Source of the DNA: Phoronis australis
Taxonomy: Eukaryota; Phoronida; Phoronidae
Assembly: GCA_002633005.1 (NCBI GenBank)
Contig: NMRA01000229.1
Coordinates: forward strand, 231,371 to 295,370
Direction of reading: 5' to 3'
DNA: 64,000 bases
Notes under the pieces: model-generated
Database searches by the model: none
What the model saw: only the letters and a program-made list of their open reading frames with translations
Told to the model about the DNA's origin: nothing
Translations under genes and position numbers: made by a program
Shown here: piece after piece, positions 47,494 to 61,100 of the stretch
How the letters are laid out: each line of letters begins with the position of its first letter
Position numbering within the stretch: the stretch's first letter is position 1

Positions 47494-49366
47494 TTGGTAC
47501 TGATTTGGTTAGACTAAAAAAGTTGTCCGTCTTAGATTTTAGGGACAGTGGAAGTCGGGCACTGTTAGTAAACTACAGGTGACGAAGAGAAAGACATCGT
47601 TCAAGAAAGTGCTTAATCAATGGGTGTCCGCACTGCCCCCAAATCTTGAATCGGTTTATCTTCGGGGTTCGTTTCCAATACGCACTCACGGGTTTACCAA
47701 AATTCATGTTCTAAAGAATGAACTAAAACGTTTAGATCTTTCGGGAAATATCTTTTTTGGCTTTCCAATCCGTGAAAAAATAATAGGGTTTGACAGTTTG
47801 GAGAACGTCAACCTTGGATCGAACAATCTACGTGGAATTCACTGTGGAATCTTTCAGAATTTGACCAATCCTGTCTGAAAATTTGTTAGCGGACACACTG
47901 GCCACAGATGAATTTGATACTTTTTTCTAAATTATGACTACAGTCGTCAAAATTGACTTATCAGGAAACGGGATTTATAAACTTTTCATCACTTGAAAAA
48001 CGTAAGGGAAGTCATTTTGCGTAACAATCGCCTTACTTCGTTACCAGCTGTCAAACATAGCTCGCTGGAGAATCTGGACCTCTCGCACAATTTTATAACA
48101 GATATTAGTGTAAATATTATTTCGAATGCTTTGATGGTAGTAGACATGTCGTCTAACCGAATAGCTTTTCTCAGCAAGGCATCTTTAGACTCGTTAGACA
48201 AATGCAACGTGACGGTTTTGCCTGCAAACAACCTCTTCAACTGCACAAGATGCGAAAGACTGGGGCTGATGGCTTCACAGACATCGTGACTTCCCACACA
48301 AATATGGGTTATTCATCAAGGACAATCACTCGCTCCACTGCTTCCAAAACACTTCATTACGACTCTCAAATGTCCGGTTGGATGACCTGCAAAACAAATG
48401 CACCTCGACTTTATGGATTTGGATGTCAGAATCTATCTTGTTATCGTTGGCAGTGTTGATAGTTAGCCTGGGAGCAGGCGATGGACTATTCGATTTTGGT
48501 TGATTCATTCTGCAAGACGGGGATACCACCGTTTACCCGTTACAGAGTACAAATACGACGCATTTCTTTGTCACAGCGGAGAGGACACATGGTGGGCTAA
48601 ACGTACATGTATACATGAACATTTAAAGAAAAACGAAGATGTTGTTTTGAAATTACCATGTATATACTACAGAGATTTTCCCGTGTTTGTACCCATTGTC
48701 GAGTGCGTTAATGATGCCATTGTCAACAGCAGATACGTAATTCTACTTATAACCAAGTAAGTGCATGTAAAATCAGCCACACATATTAGTTTTGAAAAAA
48801 TTCATCCCTCAAGATGTAGGCGATATATTTACTTCCGCTTTACTCGTGAGCCATCTGTTGCCTGATCTGAGGCTTAGTCACCTCAAATTCGTTTCCGAAA
48901 TGCTACAGCAAGTCAGATTATCTTCAGAAAAGTTGCTGTGTACTAACAAGTTCACAATTCCAATAACATTATCAATGACTATTGTGTCCCTGATCAGATT
49001 TCGTCATCTCAATGACCTTTGAACTACAGGGTGGCTAAAATGACAAAAACGCGTCTCCTGTTTGCATTTCAGAAGTATCATAAAAAGTCAATGTTGCATA
49101 TACGAGTTTTTCATTGCAAAATCCAAAGCGTTCTGCGAAGAAAATCGCAGTCGACTGATCGTTCTTGTATCATGGAGAAACTGACTGACGATGTGTTAAG
49201 AATAGCACCACGAACTCTCCAAACTCTGATGAAGGACAACGTTTATTTGGAGTGGATAGACGACGCTTTCGGACAAGAACAGTTTTGGCAGCGCTTGCAG
49301 GACAGTCTGAGGACGGAACCACAGCTTTACATACCATGCCTGGATATTTTTTTGATGTTATCATAG
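47494..49366 (+). pseudogene. Toll-like receptor pseudogene (LRR-TM-TIR)
   Basis: Toll-like receptors are membrane receptors that signal through a cytoplasmic TIR domain. Leucine-rich repeats run from about 47494 (LVRLKKLSVLDFRDSGS) to 48190 (LKRLDLSGN, LENVNLGSNNL, LENLDLSHNFI). A cysteine-bearing C-terminal cap is near 48225-48400 and a hydrophobic membrane segment near 48430-48470. The TIR domain starts at about 48548 (YKYDAFLCHSGED) with box 2 CIYYRDFPVFVPI. An intron with GTAAGT donor (48757) and ttgcatttcag acceptor (49071-49072) interrupts the TIR, joining ITK to SIIKSQC and restoring the FFIAKSKAFCEENRSRLIVL block. Box 3 is FWQRLQDSL. At least four frame breaks occur (near 47575, 47875, 47990 and 49165), so the copy is a pseudogene unless sequencing errors explain them. 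Box 2 has Phe where the loop usually has Gly. Confidence 0.85.
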
Positions 49367-50472
49367 CCAGGTACTCTGCGATAGCTTGAACCTCAGTCAT
49401 ACTGTAAATCGTTACAGAAACCGTGAACAAAGTCCAGGTATAGGCCTACCGCGCACGTGCGTGATTTTACCCTTGCTCATTGGCCCTACTTCTCGAATAC
49501 GTCTTTATCACGTTTTACTAAGTTTTTACACCCACCACAAAATCACTTGTTATTGGCGCAGGTGTCATCTGTTCTTTTTTGTAAAAAGTACTTAGAAATT
49601 TACTCAAATAGCCTTTAGCGACAGACGCCATATTATTCACGAAGGATTGTAAGTTAGCACTCACATCGAGTAGCGGCGCCAACAGGCCGGCGCAGATCAC
49701 GCACGTGTGGAGATCACGCTAGTAGTATTTCAAGCAGCCAGACGTTTATTTTATGATATTGAGAGGAGTTTACACGTAGGATTAGTGCCAGCTTGCCGAG
49801 CAGACGACCTGTAAATGTCCTAAGTGCTGGGTTTGACGGTAGGGTAGAACCGTCAAACACTGTAACCCAGCAAGAGCACGCTCACCATCCGTGGAAAGGC
49901 TAATGACACCTGTTATTTCAAAATTTGTTGTCTTTTTTGATTTTACGTAAATATTACAAGAATAAGGAGAAAAATTATCAGTTATTTCCAAACAGTATTT
50001 TGACGTTAATTAAGTTGATGAAACTGCTGCTTAATTTCTGCTCCGCCGTTGTACACACCCGCGGCTATCAAATCATGATGGCGGAACAACCTGCGTTAGC
50101 ATTGCAATCAAATACAGTACAACGTGCAAACCAGTTTAAATGACCACATGATATTAGACCGAGTTTGGCAAAGGAGAGACTAAACCTCAAACTAATACCG
50201 AGTTTTGAATGGTATAGGTCGAAACGATCGTTCTTTGACCCAGGTGCCAATTCCCAAATCTGAGTGTCATTTCAATGTCGAAAATGACGGAGGTGTTTCT
50301 CGCATTATCAATCGAACCTCAACTTGAACTCACGAATGCATGGCGACTGGATTGAAATTTTACAGTCGTTGTTTGCAGACATTGCTGTCTACCTCTCCAC
50401 TGGCAATTCTGGGAAATACCACGTGACCCTCTAATGGTGAATTTATAGCCCATATTGCGGTGAGTGAGATCT
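49367..50472. other. Unassigned sequence
   Basis: No gene was recognised. Confidence 0.4.
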
Positions 50473-50875
50473 GGGCCCGGTCTCTAATCTTTGTACTCGA
50501 AACGAACTCGAAACTATTTTTGGCAATTTCTCTGCTCATTTTGTGCGAACTTAAGATAATTGGTTATCAGACTGTGCTCGAATACATTATAGTTTATGCA
50601 TAGCAGTTTCTAGTTCAAGTTTTCCCTTGAAGACCCTTATATTCGTACAACAAACTCGAGTAAAAACTCGAAATTTCGAGTTCAAACTCGAACTTATTGC
50701 TTTAATATTGGGTTTACAAACAGTGAACTAAGGGAAATAAATTATCTACCTAAGTTATTGTGTACTCGAGCATAGAATAATAGACACTTATCTTGAGTTC
50801 GCCCAAAAGTAGAGTAGAAAATGACAAACCTAATTTCCAGTTCCATTTCGAGTAAAAAGATTGGAGACCGGGCCC
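50473..50875. mobile_element. Palindromic MITE, 403 bp
   Basis: The ends gggcccggtctctaatcttt and its reverse complement (aagattggagaccgggccc) close an element whose two halves are reverse complements with many mismatches. The centre is a perfect actcgaaatttcgagt at about 50666-50682. The motif actcgaa recurs through both arms. No coding capacity; target-site duplication not resolved. Confidence 0.8.
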
Positions 50876-52077
50876 TGGCCTACTTTTGTCTAAGTTGAAT
50901 TTGTCGATGAGATTGACCTATTTGTATTTGTAAATCAAAACTTCACGTGAAACTTCGTAAACTTTTTTCCAGATTCATTTTCAATATTTGAAAGTGAAGA
51001 ATTCACCAAAATATAAAAGTCAGCAATTCAGCATCTCTCTGGTAAATACTGGTTCAGCGGAATTCAGTCTCGTTAGTTTACTGACAGCTGCCGCTACCAG
51101 GAGTTGCGACTTTTTAAGGCGAGCGTGGTGTTTATGCTTGCTCGTTCTTGTCAAAGTTTTTACAAATCACGTTCCCGTAGACACCCGATTTTACTGAAGG
51201 CATACGGTCCGTGGACGCTTTATGGAATGAAGGTATATTGAGGTATCAGCCCTGTTTTGTTAGTGTAGTACTGCAAAACGTCGAAAGTTTTGCGCACAAT
51301 AATATCCACAATATTTACCAAAAAGCGTGTCAGTAGTTGGTTGTTGAAACTGCGTCACTACATCAGTACACATAGAAAGTGCTGAACATGACAACAGACT
51401 TTTTGCAACTGTACATGCACGGTGCATATTTTAATAAACTAATTATCTAGAAATAGTGAAAACCCGATGTTAGTTTTATAGCTCACAATGTCTGAACGTT
51501 TTCTTGAATTGCCCTTATTCAGAGTGCATACATGTAACTGAGGGCGCTGTTATCGGGGACATTTTGCAAATATTTATGACTGACTTATTATTATTGGTTT
51601 GCGTTTAGTTCTTGCATTTATTGATTTATATCTATAATGTATAATTTGAAATCCCTTCTACGTGTAGGTTTCCATTCTTTGCCCGTTTTCGTATTTTCAT
51701 ACTCCTCCTCCCTCACCCAATCTCTGCAATTTGCGATCTCTCCTTCCCTTCCTACCATGTACCCGGTACATGTACATGTACCTCCCAGTCTTGGCTGGAT
51801 AAGTTTTGCATTTACATGTACCTCTTAGTACCGACATACATGTACACGTAGCTATGTAATTGCACAGCTGCAGTTGGAAATAACGGATTTGACTGAAATT
51901 ACAAAAAGAGATTTGCATATCTTTGAGTGTGTGTGCGTGCCTGTGCGTGTGTGATACATGAGTTGTGAATTCTAGTGGCCCAATTCAGTGAGTCGCTACA
52001 TTTTTTGTGATATTCATTATTAGTGTTGAAGTGTGAAATAAATAGTATCGACAAGAAGTTAGAAATGATATAGGCAA
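50876..52077. other. Unassigned sequence
   Basis: No gene was recognised. Clusters of tacatgta-type palindromes lie at 51768-51782 and 51836-51846. Confidence 0.4.
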
Positions 52078-52335
52078 ATGTTCAACTTCGGAACATGGTA
52101 TCTCAGAAACATCACATCACTAACTCCACCACCTGAAGCCAATCCAACACGATTTTACTCACTTACATGTAAGAAACGTCTGATCAAAGAATCGCCAAAT
52201 ATTGCTCCTCTGAAAAAAGATGACGTCCTATACACTGACCGAGAAACAAAATCAGAAATATTTGTATTAAATGCACACCTTTCCTCTGTCAATCAATGGT
52301 ATAGATACACCCAAGAAGGGCACAAGCCAACATAA
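52078..52335 (+). mobile_element. LINE linker fragment
   Basis: An 85-codon frame reads FYSLTCKKRLIKESPNIAPL followed by KKDDVLYTDRETKSEIF. This matches the linker between endonuclease and RT in CR1/Jockey-like elements, where a 'PPL..DG....D...KA' block precedes the RT. No RT follows; an N at 52411 and another element come next. Confidence 0.6.
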
Positions 52336-52489
52336 TTCTATGCCGTGTATAATTTTCTTCAGTCATGACGGTACATGCAAAATCTTCGCCAGCTTACGGA
52401 GCAAACGAGGNGGAATTGATGTTTAGGCTTGACTTTGGGTATGTTGATGACAATGCCCTCAAACAATCAAGTCCAGTAACGGTTATGTC

Positions 52490-53116
52490 CATAGGCGGAT
52501 TTAGGGGGGGGGGGCAGGGGTAAGATGTGAATTTTAATCGAAGCCTTAGTGAATCACTCAGAAACTCATAATTCTCTCTTTGTCAAACCTTAACCTAAGA
52601 CGATTTCCAAAGTAATCCCGCCATTATTGCTAACAAGAAAAGCGGATTTGGTCTTTTGGGCATTTGAAGACTATTTTAAATACAACAACTTTGTTACCAA
52701 CCGAGTGCACAAAATATAAAACGTGTAATAAGCACTACAAAATGAAGTAGGTTTCGCGCGCAAACGCTGTGGACCATAAACAAGCCTACATGTACATACA
52801 AGTAGGTCTCTTCGTATTCGATTAGGAGTTAAATCGTGTGGGTGTAGTGGTAAAGCACGCGCGCTTTATCCGCCAAGTCGAGTTCGAGTCTGTGGTATGT
52901 GCAGTTTTTCCTGTTTGACACGTTCTCCTTTTTTGCCTTTTTTCGTGGATAATACTTCTGGAATCAAGGAAAATGCTTGATTTTTAGAGGAAAAAACAGA
53001 AAAATTTCTTGGACCTCCCCTCATTCCTTGCTATGCGCATCTACAATCGTGGTTTGCGCAAATGCATACAGAAAAAATGTTGGGCCCCCCTTTGTGATAT
53101 CCTAGATCCGCCACTG
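52490..53116. mobile_element. Element with inverted termini enclosing a tRNA-like promoter repeat
   Basis: The left end 'ataggcggatttagg' (about 52492) and right end 'cctagatccgccactg' (53102-53116) are inverted copies of a CAGTGGCGGATCTAGG-type terminus, followed inwards by a G run on the left and a C run on the right. The interior 52521-52997 is homologous to 5995-6457 and includes box A (52840-52850) and box B (52881-52891). No protein is encoded and no target duplication is clear. Confidence 0.65.
52840..52891 (+). promoter_or_regulatory. tRNA-like internal pol III promoter (boxes A and B)
   Basis: gggtgtagtgg (52840-52850) and agttcgagtct (52881-52891) correspond to the box A/B pair at 6296-6349, 30 bases apart here. 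The conservation of the boxes in both copies is the main evidence. Confidence 0.5.
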
Positions 53117-55139
53117 AATACTTTGCACTTATGAATTGAAAGCAATTGTGTACGTGGCTTTTTTATCGCGTCATGGGTCATGTCATTTCTATTATTTTTA
53201 TTTTTAATAGATGTACAGGTATTGAAAACACGAAAGCAATGGGCAACAGACAAATGACACACGTACACGCACGAGCAAACATACATCACATCCGCGAGCG
53301 CGTATTTCGAGAACTGACAACAAAATATGGATTATATTGGCTTCAAGTCCCACTTGACACACCAGCGACATTTTTCTTTAAAGAAACCAATTTGGTCCAC
53401 CTTCTAAACTATTGTAATCACAAAACATTTACAATTTCCCCACGGATTGTTATCCTTTCTTCCTGGAAGTGGTCGAATACAGCACGTGTAATTAGAATAG
53501 ACAATAAGCAGGCCGAACTGCCCAACATCAAACCATACCACGGGACTGTCTATTACGAGTCGAGGGTATAAGATACTATGAAGGGAAAACAGACCTTTAC
53601 AAAATCCAAATTCCATCATACACTTCTTCCGACAACTAACATAGTAAGTTCAACAATCAAAGACTACCTTCAGTATATAAAATGTATTTACATATACCCA
53701 TACACACAGTACAGTCTTCAGACGACCTAGGTAATGGAAAAATACGCATAAGGTTAACACAGATGGAAACATGGAATGTGCTGGCAAATTTCAGAAAAAA
53801 ACAGGAGCATATCAATACATTACAAATAGTAAATAACACAATAACTTTTCAGCAAAATACGAGTGGATGGTAACATTTTATAGATGAAAAATCCATGCAT
53901 TCAATAACTAAGACGACTAACATTGTTATGCATTGCATGGTGTAAACTGCTGAATAACCTGTCAGTGTTGAACTCGTCACCATAGGTATTTCATGGCCTC
54001 CACCACGTCACTAATTCTAAATTTTGCGGCTGGCGTAGGAATGAGTTCGTGACAGCTGACAATTAAATAAATTTGGAAATGAACAAGAGTAAGATTAAAA
54101 TAAAAGACCTGTGGTGAGGAAAGATAGACAATACATACCACACAGTTCATTAACAAAAGGAGAAGTCCTACAACAAGATTCCATCAATGGCTAGAAGACT
54201 AAGGTAACAAAACTAATTTTCTTGTGGAAATCATTGAAACTATCTTTAAAACAAAATGAAAGCCTACACAATTTGAATGACATCTTTAGTACAAGATAAA
54301 AGTATTCAGACAAAATTATTTGAAATTCCCGACACCACGACATGGCGCAAGCAGAACTCAACGTCAGAGTAATCTTACTCTTGACAGAGAATGAAAGGGT
54401 AAGTTCGTAAAGAGGCAAAAGACATTTTGTAATTAGAATTTTGCCTCCCATAATAGTTACTACCAGTCACTTTTTGCTGTTAATAGAGTTACCAGTCAGG
54501 GCGAGAAAACGGATAATTTTGTCTGAATATTTTGTCTCATACTGTACATTTACCTACATTGTTTGGAACTTTCACATATAAGTATTCAAGACTTCATCAA
54601 CCCTATACAACACGTTTCACCAGAAGTAAGTTCCATTGTAAGAAGACACTGTACATACTTGAAGAAAATGATGGTAAACATATGACTTTCAAGTCCCTAA
54701 ATTTTACTGACATGCTTAAAAAAATGTCAGTTTTACAACTTGTATGCTATATAAATGCTTTAACTGACTGCTCTATCTGGTTACATGATAAACAGACAGC
54801 GAAGACACACACTTTCCATGTTTCACGATGTAGGACATGTTTTTAAAATTCAGGGTATGAAATTACATTTCAGATGTCTTTAGGAACAAATACATGTGCA
54901 CAAATGTATGACAATATAAAGACCTTAAGCACCACTATAGCTCTTTACAAAGTGTAGCGTCAAAAAGATACCTCTGTACTAAATTAACAAGTGTGCAGAT
55001 CTCCCTAAGCAAGTCATTGGCCTTGATGTTATTTAAAACATTATTTGATGGGATATGTGCTTTTCATAACAAATCTACAGGAGTGGAATATGTACCAAGC
55101 GCCATCTATACACAAGTTCTGTACTAACACCTGACTTGC
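53117..55139. other. Unassigned; possible 3' UTR of gene 2 at right
   Basis: The plus strand has a 141-codon frame (53146-53571) that stays open after its stop to about 53730, with no recognised domain. A second frame at 54532-54846 is also unassigned. The part next to 55140 should include the 3' untranslated region of the minus-strand three-finger gene. No AATAAA on that strand was found close to its stop. Confidence 0.35.
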
Positions 55140-58100
55140 TCAGTGAAGTAACCAGATCAAAACTACCACAACTGAGGCAAAGACAGTCAGTATGCTGCTT
55201 TTAGTAACCGTGGACCCCATCTGCAAAACAAGGAAATGATGGTTTAGTGATTGTACAGAACAAAAACATTCTAAACAGTCATTTCCAAAAGCCACTTTTA
55301 TGAGGTGATGTACTGAGAGTCAATGGTCTTTTTAGCTCCATCAAATTAGAGCACAACTTTGGCGGAACAGTAAAATTTTACCTATGTAAAATGTCAACAA
55401 GTGTAAACATAAGAAGACAAGTCTACTTTCATCATTTGAAAACATTACATAATACAGCTGTCACCAATCAAATAACAATGAAATTTTGAACATTTTGGCA
55501 TTGTACAGCGAGCATTTTAATTAACGATTTTGGACGTTAGTTTTGGTTGAATTTCAGGAAAATTTACCATACAACCAAGCGTTGACACATTTCGGTCGGT
55601 CATTTCTCTGGATATGTCCATACAACAGGGCTCTTGGAAAAATGATCACAGGTATCTGACACTTGGGAGCACTTGGATTATATTTTCCTGGTAAAAATTC
55701 GTTGATAACACAACTAAACTTTTTCTTTGCTACACAACTGCACACCTGAAGAAAGGAGATAGTTTCGACACTGCGAGCAATTGTGTATCAAGCTTTCAAA
55801 CAAAAAGCTTAGTAGTGTTTTCAACGAAGTTTGTGTTAACGAATGACTGCTACCGAACTATCGTGGTAAAATCTGAAGATGGCCTGAGAAATGACAGACT
55901 GAAACATCACACTAACATAAATAGGCTAAAAGCTGGTCTAAATAGGCCAATAAATTTTAGAAATATTATGGACCATGACAGCAGACTTTTTATATTGGCT
56001 AGTGGTCAGAATGAAAGCCAACATTGACCAGAGTCGTAGGAATTAGAGGTGGTTGGTTTGAGGTCAAGGGGCATCGGGAATAAGTACAGCATTTGACATA
56101 TCAGTCATCGTACAAACAGATATTCCCACAACAGCAGACAAACGTGGAGGAAACTGGGTTTACTATCCATTTAAATCACACCAGTGTTGAATATCGGTCC
56201 ATAGCAAGGGGTCAGCCTCACACATGTGAAGGTTTGAGATGCATCATGGATGAAGACACATGCGAAGGTTTTCCAGACTGGGTGAGAACAAAGTAGGGTG
56301 TGAAGGTGAATTACTCAGCTGACAGTGGCCGAGGGTGTAATGTGCCAAAACGTCACTTGTATATACAATATGAAATCTTTGAAAATAAAATTCTAGGAAA
56401 AATTTAAAAGTCTTGATTTTTGACGATGATTTCTGTGACTACGGAATCCTGGACATGCTTTTGAAGTCATCAGAAGATAAAAGAGTTTCCAAGTTTCACT
56501 GACGATATCATGTCAGGGAAGGTTGTTATGGCAATCTCAGTAAAAACCAGGATCACGTAAGTACATCAACACTTTTTGCATATGCCAGTGCACATCCCAC
56601 ATAATAGTGATCTTCACAGGTTTGAAAAAATGGATTAGCAGTCTGAGATTTTACCTCACATGTAGTATAGAAATCAACCTTGTGTGTGAGACTGATGCTG
56701 ATGAGAGTTTAAATGTTCAAAAATCTTATCCTATTTAACTAAGGCAGCAGTTACTTTATCACCCAAATGAACTTACAATTTTTAATACTAACCGTGACAT
56801 AATAGTTGCACAAGTCCCCTGTGCAGCATTCTATACACATCCAATCGTTGTACCAATCCCGTTTGCACTTTGTACGCAGTTGGTTTCGGAGGTCACGACA
56901 GTCGTTTCCCGTTGAGCACTCTTTGGTGATACGATACATGCGCTCACCGTGCTTCGTCCAGTACGGTGGAACTATAACAAGAACACTTGTTTAGGGATGA
57001 CGCAGACCACAGGTTTTCAGATTCAGTTGAATTTTTAGCTCACGCTTTTGTTTTGCCAAGTGCACTTCTCTAATAAAAGAGAGACAAATTACAAGCCTTT
57101 TGAGAACACTATTGTGCCCTTATGGCACAAGAACAAAATAGACATCCTTGTAAGCTGCACATTTATGGTAGACATACTTTTTCTACGTGATATGATATTT
57201 AGTGCAACTCTGTATTCTGCAATAAGCTCCAAGTCAAGTAAACAGTTATTTCAAGTTGGTTTTTTAAAAATGGTAAACAAAATGCACTCATACATTGTCA
57301 TTTCACTGATGTACAGATTCTGTAGTTGAAGGTGTGCAAAATTGACTGAGTAACCAAACATTGCCAGCTACTAGTATAGTGTGTGAATTTAACGAAATGC
57401 ACCATACGGGTTGCAATATGATATCATATAACAGTAATTAAGTTACTTCATGTTGTTCCAATATAAGAGTACTTTACCCCACCAGTGGCGTAAAACTCTT
57501 TTCAGCATGTGACTGTGATACAACACCACTTGTGTCATGGTGCTAAGCGTCATCTAGCGGATCAAAAAATGTTACAAACTTCTGGCAATGAGCCATGTGT
57601 GAAATAAATGAGGGGCAAAATGTAACGTGCTATTTTTCACAATAACTCAAGGTGTGCAAAATGAGGTGAGCATGGTAAGTAAGTGGACATTTATCATACA
57701 TTTTTATGGTACAATTTTTACAGAGGCTATGAATTTTAAGTATACTATATAAGCCCACATTTCAAAGAAGATGCAAACTCTCAGGTACAAAATTGGTCTA
57801 ATTTGCTCCTTGTTGAAATATATGGGTCTGCAAACAACGGACAGTTTGTTATTCCTTGAGATCACAATCTACGCACAAACTGATTGTGACCAGCCAACTT
57901 TTATTTGCCGACCAGAAATCTCCTTTTGCATACCATCTGATGTATTGATATTTGTTCATCACTAAACGTGTTCAGAACATTTTCTGCCTTGGTTCACCTC
58001 GTTTAAATCTAAAAATGATGAGAACCGTGAATTTATAATGACTTACACCTGGAATGTTGCAAAGATGAACAAGAAAATTGGTTAATTAACAGATAATCAG

Positions 58101-61100
58101 AAATCTTTTTTTTTTCTGGATTGAAGTGCCATTTAGGCCTGCCTATAGTGTGTGTTCTACTGAAGCTTGCATGAAACATTTAGTGAAACTGACTTGCATG
58201 TCATCCATTTAGCCACACAGGAATTTCCTTTTTGGGGGGCACCAGACCATGCTTTTTTAATTCTACGAGTACTTACTTAAAAACATCCTTAACGTTTTCT
58301 TTCAAAGCTACTTAAATAATTGGTGAAGTTTTGATAAGGGTTTATCTTCCTGCTTTGCAAAATGTTTTTGTTACCATGGTTTTCAGACTGTCACCATGGT
58401 TTTCAGACTGTCATACTGTTGCCGACACTGGTAGCACAAAGTGAAAATAATCTATAATCTTGTTCAATCAAAATGATTCACATTTAGTACATAGTTTGCA
58501 GTTAAACTAAAGCTGGCAAAAGAAAAAAGAAATGTTTTAAAGTAGACAGTTTTTCCATAGTACATAGTTCAAGATATTAAACATGATTCAAAGCTTTTCA
58601 AACATTGCTCAAAATTTTTAAATAATGGTGCAAAACTATGTTTAAATACATAGTAGCACATAGGGGTCACTTTTACAGGTTAGACACAATTTGCACGCAA
58701 AAGAAATTTAAACCTTCTTAGACTCTTGTACTAGTAGCACCCATTGGCTGCTGAACATATATACAACATAGCTACCATCAGACAGCGATCTCAGTCACAA
58801 ACTCTCCACGGATTTCACAGCAATTAGAAAAAAATTAAAAACTATCGATTTTGTCAATCATTTTATCCTAAAACGATGACACATTTTGTAGTACTTACTT
58901 TTCCACTCAATCAGTGATAGACATGAGTCTTGATTGGGTTCACAGGTGTACGTGGTTGTAACGCACTTGCCTTTGTTGTCCGCTTGATTGATACATTTGA
59001 AGCACTCAAGTGCATTGACTGAAATATTTAGAGAAATTGCATTACTTTCTAGAAAGAAAGTCATGATCAAACAGACAAGGGACCCGTTCCAAACCATATG
59101 GTACAAGAGCAATGCGGAGCGTTGAAATGCACCCACGAATGCACCGCAAATGGTGTGCTTCTAGAGTGGTTTATTTGTATCATAAAAATGGCCATAAGAT
59201 GGCACAAAATAGGTGGAATCCATTTGAAAATGGGAACATGCCATCATTTCGTAAATAGAAAGCTATTTACCAAATTTCATAAAAATCTGTCAAGAAACTT
59301 CAGAGAAACAAAGGAAAACGGAAAAAAATGAAATGCTACTAGGGGGCACATTGCTCGTCGGATCAGTCTGAAAGTCACCGTTGTCTGTTGCAAACTTCTT
59401 AAAGTTTACTAAATATAATAAAGATCCTGCAGTGGGTTTAGGTGATACAGCAAGGAGCAAAAAACAAAACTGCCACTAGGAAGCGCTACAGTAGTCTAAG
59501 TCGTCATCGTCAACTGTTCTCTTCACACACTGAGAAAATATACGGCAATTTTTAAAACCATCCTTTGAATGGTTTGGTTGAAAGAGGGGCAGACGCCAGA
59601 AAACAGACTCGAAAATTGCAAAAAAGCCCACTACTGGGTGGCGCAAAATACCCCAATCCACCGGAAAAGGAGAGGATAGCGTCATCTCAATAGATGCCTA
59701 TATTCCAAATTTTATGAAAATCCGGTGAGGACTTTTGAAGATACAGAAGTAAATGTAAAAAACTAAAATTGCCACTAGGGAGCACACCAGTGGTAATATC
59801 CATGCAAAAGTTTTGCTCATGCCATCCCATTCATGAAAGAAATGCATGTTCAAAATTTCATGAACATACGTCAAACTGTTTTGGAGATAGAGCTGCGGAT
59901 GCTGGACGAACAGACAGGAATGATGGCATAATGCATTCAACTATAAACATGTGGGCGCATAGTAATAGCAACTAAAAGCTAGTATGATCATGCCATCTTG
60001 CATACACTAGCCAATCTCGTAAGAAACTAAAGAGACTGAAACGCAGCCCAAAAAAATTTCAATGCTGAACAGAGATTCCTAGAGATTTGTGGTCCCACTC
60101 TAGCAGCTTTGGTCCAAAAACCAAATATGGTTTAAAAATTCAGTGTTTGCCAGGGTCATACCACCAACAAGAGAACCAGTTTTCATTGAATAAAGACAAT
60201 GTCCATTATTCAGTGAAACTGGTTCCCGGTATTGAAATGGGACACGTGTACTCTAAAATGTACATAAATTAATTTAAAAGTAATTCCAGTAGAGTTTGAA
60301 TTTTGTGTTTTGGAGAACACTGCTCTTTTCTTTGGAGTTTACACAGGAGCTGTCACTTCAAGGCCGCAACTTCGCTAACATCGTAGCCAGTAAACACTGT
60401 CTCTAGCTGAACTATGCACCGCCGGTGCTTTTCAGCGAATTTATGCCTCACACTCATAAAAAAATCAAAGTTACATTGTCATCAGTACTTTTTGCTATGC
60501 AGGGACACCTGCATTTTAAACAGCCATAATCAAACTTTTTCTTCGTGCAGCCCTTTGTTCAGTTGCCCAAATCGGCAATTGGCCATTTTTAGCACTTCGC
60601 GGCAAAACAAGTACATCATATTCCCTGGCATGCACTGCTTAAAAACGGCCAGTTTCCGATTTTGGGAACTGACTGAAGGACAGCTCGGAGAAAAAGTTTG
60701 ATAACAATTAACAAGAGTATTTGTTTCAGTTGGAAGAAATTAAAGACAACAGTGGCCTCCTAAGGACCTAAGTTGTCCCTCTGACTCTGTGTGCAAAAGG
60801 GAGGCCTGTAAACTAATTATAACTTACAACACCATGGCTTTGATGTTTTAATCAGTACGAGCCATAATTCGCCGATAAAACTGCGTAGCTCCTTTAGAAG
60901 TTTCTTACTAACTGGTCACTGTCTACTAAACGAAGCTTCGGAGTCATTTGGGAAGACCGGCATCAAGAATGTTTTGTAAATTGGAAATAAGTTTGTTGTT
61001 CTTTAGGGACCTCTTGCACGTGCTCGTGTCAGATCAGTTTAATTAAAGTTATCCATGACACGCAGTCCAAGTCCCCAGGCCGTGTATTTTACAGGACATC

